A stretch of 37,061 bases of DNA from positions 1 to 37,061 of the forward strand of contig JAJFFU010000224.1 in assembly GCA_021776465.1 (NCBI GenBank), in the 5' to 3' direction. Shown here piece after piece: positions 32,535 to 37,061 of the stretch (the stretch's first letter is position 1; each line of letters starts with the position of its first letter). This stretch comes from Parvularculaceae bacterium (GTDB taxonomy: Bacteria > Pseudomonadota > Alphaproteobacteria > Caulobacterales > Parvularculaceae). The notes under the pieces are model-generated. The model was given only the letters and a program-made list of their open reading frames with translations, had not been told where the DNA came from and ran no database searches. A program made the position numbers and the translations under genes.

Positions 32535-33005
32535 ATGACGGTTTCTCTTCCCCTCAACGGTGGGTGCCAATGCAGCGCTCTACGCTATGAGCTGAGCGCG
32601 GCGCCGTTAACGCTATACGCTTGTCATTGCAGGAATTGTCAGAAGCAGACCGGCAGTGCGTTCGTGCTCTCCGCGATTGTTCCGGAAGCGGCGCTTACGT
32701 TCATCGCAGGCGAGCCGGGCAAGGCGGAATGGGCGTCGGACGCTGGCAATCAGCGTTACGGATTGTTTTGCAAAGATTGCGGCAGCCGCATTGCTAACGG
32801 CCAGACCCCGTCGAGCGGGATTTTCAGCCTGCGCGCCGGGACTTTCGATGACACGTCGTGGGTGCGCCCCGTTGGACATACCTGGCTGAAGAGTGCGCAA
32901 AGCTGGATGAAATTCGAGAAAGACGACATTCTCTGCGATACGCAGCCTACGGATTATGGGCCGTTTCTTGAGCGTTTTCGCGCCTTCGGTATCTTCGCTC
33001 AATAG
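32535..33005 (+). CDS. GFA family (CENP-V/GFA domain) zinc protein
   Basis: This 156-residue protein has the seven-cysteine zinc pattern of the glutathione-dependent formaldehyde-activating enzyme family: CQC at 11-13, CHCRNC at 30-35 and CKDC at 79-82, plus the typical YACHCRNCQKQTGSAF segment. Family members are often annotated as formaldehyde-glutathione adduct enzymes, but activity is established for few of them. The gene starts 3 bp after glyQ, so the two are probably co-transcribed. It is followed by 104 bp with a hairpin. Confidence 0.9.
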   Translation: MTVSLPLNGGCQCSALRYELSAAPLTLYACHCRNCQKQTGSAFVLSAIVPEAALTFIAGEPGKAEWASDAGNQRYGLFCKDCGSRIANGQTPSSGIFSLRAGTFDDTSWVRPVGHTWLKSAQSWMKFEKDDILCDTQPTDYGPFLERFRAFGIFAQ

Positions 33006-33044
33006 GGCGCATCCTGATCAATTCGCAGTTGCAGCAAAACGATA

Positions 33045-33066
33045 CGCGCATTGCCCACAATGCGCG
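33045..33066. other. Perfect 9-bp hairpin between GFA and DUF1761 genes
   Basis: CGCGCATTG (33045-33053) and CAATGCGCG (33058-33066) form a perfect stem around CCCA. There is no T-run on the plus strand. On the minus strand, TATCGTTTT follows the stem. It may be a factor-independent end for the glyQ-GFA transcript, an mRNA stability element or a repressor site. Confidence 0.4.
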
Positions 33067-33109
33067 ACGCGCCGTATAGTCGCGACAACCATAAAAGAGG
33101 GAGGGTGAA

Positions 33110-33517
33110 ATGCCCAAAATACTCGGTTTGAATCTTGTACCTGTTCTTGTTGCAACAATTGCGTTCTGGATACTCGGCTTTCTTTGGTATGGCGTGCTCT
33201 TCATGGAGCCCTGGATGGCCGGACATGGCCTGACGGCGGATAATGCCGGCGGCTTCGACTTGTATATGATCGGCGGTATCCTGACGACGTTCCTTCAGGT
33301 GTTGGGTGTCGGCTTGTTTCTGAAATGGAAAGGCGTTGCCGACCCCGTAAAGGCGGCGACGACGGCGTTGCTGATGTGGTTTCTTATTGCGCTGCCGTTC
33401 ACGATGTACGCTTATCTTTATCTGCCAGCGCATAATCCGACGCTGCTGATGATAGACGCCTCTCATTTGCTGGTTGGCTGGGTCATTTCTGCCGTCGTAT
33501 TCAGCTTGATAAAATAG
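33110..33517 (+). CDS. DUF1761 family membrane protein
   Basis: This 135-residue protein has four membrane helices (VPVLVATIAFWILGFLWYGVLF, MIGGILTTFLQVLGVGLFL, TTALLMWFLIALPFTMYAYLYL in part, and HLLVGWVISAVVFSLI). The LGFLWYGVLFMEPWM motif is typical of DUF1761, whose function is unknown. GAGGGAGGG lies about 6 bases before the ATG. A terminator-like hairpin follows 22 bp after the stop. Confidence 0.88.
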   Translation: MPKILGLNLVPVLVATIAFWILGFLWYGVLFMEPWMAGHGLTADNAGGFDLYMIGGILTTFLQVLGVGLFLKWKGVADPVKAATTALLMWFLIALPFTMYAYLYLPAHNPTLLMIDASHLLVGWVISAVVFSLIK

Positions 33518-33539
33518 GGCTGACTTGTCATTTTAAGGG

Positions 33540-33566
33540 AAGGGGCGGCCAATGGCGTCGCCCCTT
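33540..33566 (+). terminator. Terminator-like hairpin overlapping the 5' end of the mtgA frame
   Basis: AAGGGGCG (33540-33547) pairs with CGCCCCTT (33559-33566), extended inward by a G-U and a C-G pair. Five Ts (33565-33569) coincide with and follow the stem. It ends the DUF1761 gene but contains the ATG at 33552, an apparent longer start of mtgA. Confidence 0.65.
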
Positions 33567-33587
33567 TTTCATGTTGGGGGGATGGGT

Positions 33588-34337
33588 ATGGCGCTCGCTG
33601 CGCCGAAAAGGAAAAGCCGCAAGGCTATTCGCAAGAAAACCAGACCGGCGTCGCGTCTTCGCTTTGCTTTTCGTGCGGGTGTGATCGGCGGTCTCGCGCT
33701 GTTTGCCGGCACAATTGTCTGGGCTGGATTTTACGCCGCCGCGCCGCCGCCGGGCACGCTCACCATGCTGCAACGGAAAATGTCCGGCGACGTCATCATT
33801 CACCCATGGACGCCGCTTGAGAAAATTTCACCGAACCTCGTCACGGCCGTGATTTCTGCGGAGGACACGCGTTTTTGTCTTCATAACGGCATCGATTTCG
33901 AAGCCGTCAACAAGGCCATGAACGAGGCGGAAAACGGCAAACGCCTGCGCGGCGCGTCTACGATATCGCAACAGACAGCTAAAAACGCATTTTTGTGGAA
34001 CGGCGGCGGCTGGCTGCGCAAAGGCGGTGAGGCGTGGATGACCGTGCTGATCGAAACCTTCTGGTCCAAACGGCGGATCATGGAAGTATATCTCAATGTT
34101 GCGGAGTGGGGCGACGGGCTCTTCGGCGCGGAAGCGGCGGCGCAGGCGCGGTTTGGGAAACCCGCGCGGGATCTTACCATGCGCGAAGCGGCGTTATTGG
34201 CGTCCGTCCTGCCGAACCCCCACAAATGGCGCGTTGATCCGCCGGGCCCGTATGTGCGCGGGCGTGTTCAGACGGTGCAAAAAAGAATGGGCGTTGTCAG
34301 GCGAGACAGGCTCGACGCATGCGTCGTCACTCCCTAA
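33588..34337 (+). CDS. mtgA: Monofunctional biosynthetic peptidoglycan transglycosylase
   Basis: This 249-residue glycosyltransferase family 51 enzyme polymerises lipid II into glycan strands at the inner membrane. Seen: a basic N-terminal tail, one membrane anchor (GVIGGLALFAGTIVWAGFYAA), the catalytic motif ISAEDTRFCLHNGIDFEA with the general-base Glu, RGASTISQQTAKNAFLW, and KRRIMEVYLNVAEWGDGLFGAEAAA. The frame opens at ATG 33552, but that codon lies inside the terminator hairpin. ATG 33588 has a GGGGGG tract 6 bases upstream and fits the family length better, so I chose it; ATG 33582 is also possible. It lacks a transpeptidase domain, as expected for MtgA. Confidence 0.93.
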   Translation: MALAAPKRKSRKAIRKKTRPASRLRFAFRAGVIGGLALFAGTIVWAGFYAAAPPPGTLTMLQRKMSGDVIIHPWTPLEKISPNLVTAVISAEDTRFCLHNGIDFEAVNKAMNEAENGKRLRGASTISQQTAKNAFLWNGGGWLRKGGEAWMTVLIETFWSKRRIMEVYLNVAEWGDGLFGAEAAAQARFGKPARDLTMREAALLASVLPNPHKWRVDPPGPYVRGRVQTVQKRMGVVRRDRLDACVVTP

Positions 34338-34347
34338 ACTCTCGCCC

Positions 34348-34899
34348 ATGATGAAATTACCTTACCTTGCCTTCGCGTTTGTCCTGATTATTGCTGGTTG
34401 TGCGTCCCGGGATTATGAACCCTGGCTGACGCGCGGTATCAATACGGTTCCATCTGAATCGCGTGACGAGTTTGCATTGGCGCGCACAGCCTGTTTCGGG
34501 GTGTGTCCGGTGTATGACGTTACCGTCGACGATCAGGATTACCTGCAATTTCGCGGCAAGCAGTTCGTCGCTGAAGAGGGCGGCTCAATCTCCAAGCGCC
34601 TGCCGGCTGGGTCGTACAAGAAGCTTATCGCGATTGCTGCATCTCACAATTTCAATCAATTTGATAACGCATATCCAAATGCTGACGCATCCAATTGCCC
34701 GCAAACAATTACCGATGCCCCGAGTATTCTTGTCGGTTTCTCCAAAGGCGAGAAGACGGAGAATATTCGCGTTTACGGGGGATGTATTGGCTTTGACGGT
34801 CAACAGCGGTTTGCCGCAATGATCACCGCGATGGATGCTGTGCTTGATATTGAGGAGTTTGTCGGTCCGCGTGATGCGTTTGAGTTCACAAAAGAATAA
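34348..34899 (+). CDS. DUF6438 domain lipoprotein
   Basis: This 183-residue lipoprotein has a signal sequence MMKLPYLAFAFVLIIAGCAS with the lipobox IAGC. The mature protein has the DUF6438 start LARTACFGVCPVYDVTV, in which the two Cys are conserved, then a G-rich strand (LQFRGKQFV) and two further Cys (ASNCPQT, YGGCIGF) that may form disulfides. The function of DUF6438 is unknown. It begins 10 bp after the mtgA stop, so it is probably co-transcribed with it. The frame continues upstream inside mtgA only as a shadow. ATG 34351 is an equivalent start. Confidence 0.83.
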   Translation: MMKLPYLAFAFVLIIAGCASRDYEPWLTRGINTVPSESRDEFALARTACFGVCPVYDVTVDDQDYLQFRGKQFVAEEGGSISKRLPAGSYKKLIAIAASHNFNQFDNAYPNADASNCPQTITDAPSILVGFSKGEKTENIRVYGGCIGFDGQQRFAAMITAMDAVLDIEEFVGPRDAFEFTKE

Positions 34900-34947
34900 T
34901 CGCGTCGAATGATGCTGGCGTCGGATTCACTATGATGGAGTCATGAG

Positions 34948-35274
34948 ATGAATGAAGTGATGGTGATCGCCTGCTATCGGCCAAAGCGCGGCAAGGAAAA
35001 AGAATTGCTGACGGAAATGAAATCTCATTTGCCGACCTTGAGAGCAGAGGGTCTCGTCGGCGAAGGTCCGACGCTGGCCGGGCGCGCCAAAGACGGAACA
35101 ATTGTTGAAGTGTTCTGCTGGAAGTCAGAAGATGCAATCGCCAAGGCGCACGAGAACCCGTCCGTTGGCGCCATGTGGGAGCGCTTCGGCGCAATATGCG
35201 ATTACACGGCCATTGCAAAAGTCGATGGCGCCAACGATCTGTTCACGCCGCTGGAGCCGATTGATCTGCGTTAG
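34948..35274 (+). CDS. ABM-like dimeric alpha/beta-barrel protein
   Basis: This 108-residue protein has the layout of the antibiotic biosynthesis monooxygenase (ABM)/dimeric alpha-beta-barrel superfamily: a first strand [19 protein letters not shown], a helix, [31 protein letters not shown] in the second half, and a final strand. Members include quinol monooxygenases, but many are of unknown function and no active site can be named here. GGAG lies 9 bases before the ATG. Its TAG overlaps the TAA of the convergent DUF1328 gene (TTAG), so no terminator separates them. Confidence 0.72.
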   Translation: MNEVMVIACYRPKRGKEKELLTEMKSHLPTLRAEGLVGEGPTLAGRAKDGTIVEVFCWKSEDAIAKAHENPSVGAMWERFGAICDYTAIAKVDGANDLFTPLEPIDLR

Positions 35275-35432
35275 CGTTTGATCATTCGCATGATCAATGA
35301 AACCGCGAACAAGATCACGAAGATAAAAAACAATATCCGCGCGATTTCAGTCGCTGCGCCGGCGATGCCGCCAAATCCGAAAACGGCTGCGATAATAGCG
35401 ACAACGAAGAAAATGACCGCCCAACGAAGCAT
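35271..35432 (-). CDS. DUF1328 small membrane protein (YtjA-like)
   Basis: This 53-residue protein of two hydrophobic segments has the DUF1328 consensus [25 protein letters not shown] (quoted in part: [20 protein letters not shown]), followed by [21 protein letters not shown]. Homologues are small inner-membrane proteins often reported among stress-responsive genes; their function is unknown. The frame extends to 35486, but the conserved start is ATG 35432, with AGAGAGGAT about 7 bases upstream. It converges with the ABM-like gene and shares stop-codon bases with it. Confidence 0.9.
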   Translation of the reverse strand: MLRWAVIFFVVAIIAAVFGFGGIAGAATEIARILFFIFVILFAVSLIMRMIKR

Positions 35433-35508
35433 CTTGTAATCCTCTCTGTGTTTTCGCGCGCATGTTATCGTCCGGCGCTCGAACATCTCTTACTGAATGG
35501 ATGATACC

Positions 35509-35625
35509 ATGACATCGCTGATAATGGCCAGCGAAGCGCCGGTCTCGGTTGAGGTTGAGGCGGGGGAAAGTTATTTCCCGCGCGCCTGTGGCCAGTCGGA
35601 AATACAGCCTCGCTGCGGCCCCTAG
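35509..35625 (+). pseudogene. Probable remnant of a CDGSH iron-sulfur domain gene
   Basis: A 38-codon frame from ATG 35509 to TAG 35623-35625 encodes a segment that aligns with the first half of bacterial CDGSH zinc-finger proteins. PVSVEVEAGESYF corresponds to the usual P-x-x-VEVEAGKSYFW, and ACGQSEIQPRC to C-x-CGxSxxQPFC. The first cluster Cys is replaced (Arg), the Phe before the last Cys is Arg, and the DGSH ligands are lost where the frame stops (RCGP then stop). The match is by eye. If correct, the gene has lost its second half and its [2Fe-2S] ligands and cannot bind a cluster. Confidence 0.5.
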
Positions 35626-35641
35626 TATATTAAGCGCTGAA

Positions 35642-35675
35642 GGGCGGGCGCCTATTGCGAAGGCGCCGGACGCCC
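35642..35675 (+). promoter_or_regulatory. GC-rich stem-loop before glyS
   Basis: GGGCG+GGCGCC (35642-35652) pairs with GGCGCC (35662-35667) and, after a GGA bulge, CGCCC (35671-35675). The structure ends 16 bases before the glyS ATG and has no T-run, so it is not a standard terminator. It could affect glyS translation or RNA processing. No clear ribosome-binding site is otherwise seen. Confidence 0.35.
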
Positions 35676-35691
35676 CCTAGAACCCGCGCTC

Positions 35692-37061
35692 ATGTCAGAG
35701 CTTTTGCTGGAACTTTTCTCCGAGGAAATCCCCGCGCGGATGCAAGGCCGCGCCGCGGACGATCTCGCACGCGCAGTAAACAAGGCGCTCCTTGACGCCG
35801 GTTTTATGCCGGAGGGCGTCAAGGCCTTCGCCGGACCCCGCCGGCTTGTATGTGTGGCTGCCGGATTGCCGGTCAGCCAGCCCGATCGCCGCGAGGAGAA
35901 AAAAGGCCCGCGCGTCGGCGCGCCGGAAAAAGCTGTTGCCGGTTTCCTGAAATCGGCGGGGCTCGCATCGCTCGACGCATGCGAAACGCGGTCCGACAAA
36001 AAAGGCGAATACTACGTCGCCGTGATTGAGCAGAAAGGGCGCGAAACGGCGGCAGTGATCGCTGAGTTTATTCCTGAGATCATTCGCGGATTTTCCTGGC
36101 CGAAATCCATGCGCTGGTCCGACGGTGATATGCGCTGGGTGCGACCGCTCCACCGCATCTTGTGTGTGTTCGACGGCGAGCCCGTATCCTTTGATATCGC
36201 CGGCATTACCGCGAACGACGAGACCGAAGGCCACCGGTTTATGGCGCCAGGCGCGATAAAAGCGCGTAGCTTTGACGATTACGCAGCAAAACTGCGCGAC
36301 GCTAATGTCATTCTCGATGCGGACGAACGCAAGGAGATCATAGCAGCCGATGCCGCGACGCTCTGCAAGGCGCAAGGGTTGGAACTGGTCGATGACGCCG
36401 CCCTGCTGAATGAAGTTGCCGGCCTTGCCGAATGGCCCGTGGCGCTGATGGGCTCGTTCGACGAAAAATTTCTAAAACTCCCCGATGAAGTGCTGACGGC
36501 CTCCATGCGCGGGCACCAGAAATATTTTTCTGTCAGCGATCCAAAAACCGGACGCCTCGCCAACAAGTTTGTGTGCGTCGCAAATATCGAAGCAGCGGAC
36601 GGCGGCGCGGCCATGCGACAGGGTTATGAGCGCGTGCTGACAGCGCGGCTTTCTGATGGCTGGTATTTATATAATCAGGATTTGAAAACGCCGCTTGAGG
36701 AACGTGTCGCCGATCTCGACCGGGTGACGTTCTTTGAAGGGCTGGGATCTGTCGGCGACAAGGCGCGCCGTGTCGCAGCGCTGGCGAAAGAGATTGCGCC
36801 GGCGGTTGGCGCCGATCCCGAACAGGCGGCGCGGGCGGCGATGTTGGCGAAAGCCGATCTCGTTTCGCAAATGGTTTACGAGTTTCCGGAACTGCAAGGC
36901 GTGATGGGCCGGTATTATGCGCTGGAGCAGGGCGAGCCGGCCGAGATCGCTGACGCCATCCGCGATCACTACAAACCCGCAGGGCAGGGCGATAATATTC
37001 CGACCGCACCGGTCAGCGTTGCTGTGGCGCTTGCTGACAAGATTGATACGCTGACGGCGTT
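35692..37061 (+). CDS. glyS: Glycyl-tRNA synthetase beta subunit (3' partial)
   Basis: The frame is open from ATG 35692 to the end of the window: 456 codons of a protein normally about 690 residues long. Hallmarks seen: the N-terminal [33 protein letters not shown]; the [21 protein letters not shown] segment near residues 130-160; EGHRFMAPG; and the HD-like region [22 protein letters not shown] leading to [28 protein letters not shown]. The beta subunit binds tRNA-Gly and partners GlyQ. The anticodon-binding C-terminus is beyond the window. It is in the same orientation as glyQ, with five plus-strand genes or remnants and one opposite gene between. Confidence 0.96.
   Translation, partial: MSELLLELFSEEIPARMQGRAADDLARAVNKALLDAGFMPEGVKAFAGPRRLVCVAAGLPVSQPDRREEKKGPRVGAPEKAVAGFLKSAGLASLDACETRSDKKGEYYVAVIEQKGRETAAVIAEFIPEIIRGFSWPKSMRWSDGDMRWVRPLHRILCVFDGEPVSFDIAGITANDETEGHRFMAPGAIKARSFDDYAAKLRDANVILDADERKEIIAADAATLCKAQGLELVDDAALLNEVAGLAEWPVALMGSFDEKFLKLPDEVLTASMRGHQKYFSVSDPKTGRLANKFVCVANIEAADGGAAMRQGYERVLTARLSDGWYLYNQDLKTPLEERVADLDRVTFFEGLGSVGDKARRVAALAKEIAPAVGADPEQAARAAMLAKADLVSQMVYEFPELQGVMGRYYALEQGEPAEIADAIRDHYKPAGQGDNIPTAPVSVAVALADKIDTLTA

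Overview
The window looks like chromosomal DNA of a GC-rich alphaproteobacterium. The evidence is a PodJ-like polar protein with Sel1 repeats, a TauE/SafE plus TIGR02186 pair, a methylcrotonyl-CoA carboxylase locus, separate glyQ and glyS genes, and DUF1328 and DUF3429 proteins. The gene content would fit a Parvularculaceae- or Hyphomonadaceae-like marine heterotroph; that placement is an inference. Genes are dense. I saw no rRNA, tRNA, CRISPR array, transposase or integrase.

Layout: (1) 1-2.2 kb, plus strand: the 3' part of a serine beta-lactamase-fold hydrolase, then a homocysteine S-methyltransferase-family gene, closed by a strong bidirectional terminator. (2) 2.2-8.9 kb, minus strand: an NTF2-like secreted protein and a leucine-catabolism locus with mccB and mccA separated by a repeat-containing secreted protein and a GNAT acetyltransferase; a hotdog thioesterase lies at its head. 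(3) 9.0-10.0 kb, plus strand: a polytopic membrane protein. (4) 10.0-16.0 kb, minus strand: a tight six-gene run of TauE/SafE permease, TIGR02186 protein, DUF3429 protein, BASS-type transporter, D-aminoacylase-like amidohydrolase and iron-dependent alcohol dehydrogenase, two of whose junctions are 4-bp start/stop overlaps. (5) 16.1-18.9 kb, minus strand: the large PodJ-like protein. (6) 19.3-23.1 kb, plus strand: a DmdC-type acyl-CoA dehydrogenase and a DUF885 lipoprotein peptidase.

(7) 23.1-25.4 kb: a small GNAT gene, an unrecognised 63-aa ORF, and a coupled C5 DNA methyltransferase plus Vsr mismatch endonuclease pair. (8) 25.6-27.7 kb, plus strand: two exported proteins of unknown function, one carrying nine 27-bp tandem repeats that encode an Arg/Asp/Asn-rich tract. 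(9) 27.7-31.5 kb: kynureninase divergent from an APC permease that is translationally coupled to a Rieske oxygenase alpha subunit. (10) 31.6-37.1 kb, mostly plus strand: glyQ, a GFA-family protein, DUF1761, mtgA, a DUF6438 lipoprotein, an ABM-like protein, a convergent DUF1328 peptide, what looks like a decayed CDGSH iron-sulfur gene, and glyS running off the window end.

Most of the window is recognisable metabolism and housekeeping. I found no convincing multi-gene defence or mobile system beyond dcm-vsr. The parts most worth a second look are the Arg-rich repeat protein, the kynU/permease/Rieske cluster, the BASS/amidohydrolase/ADH cassette and the CDGSH remnant.
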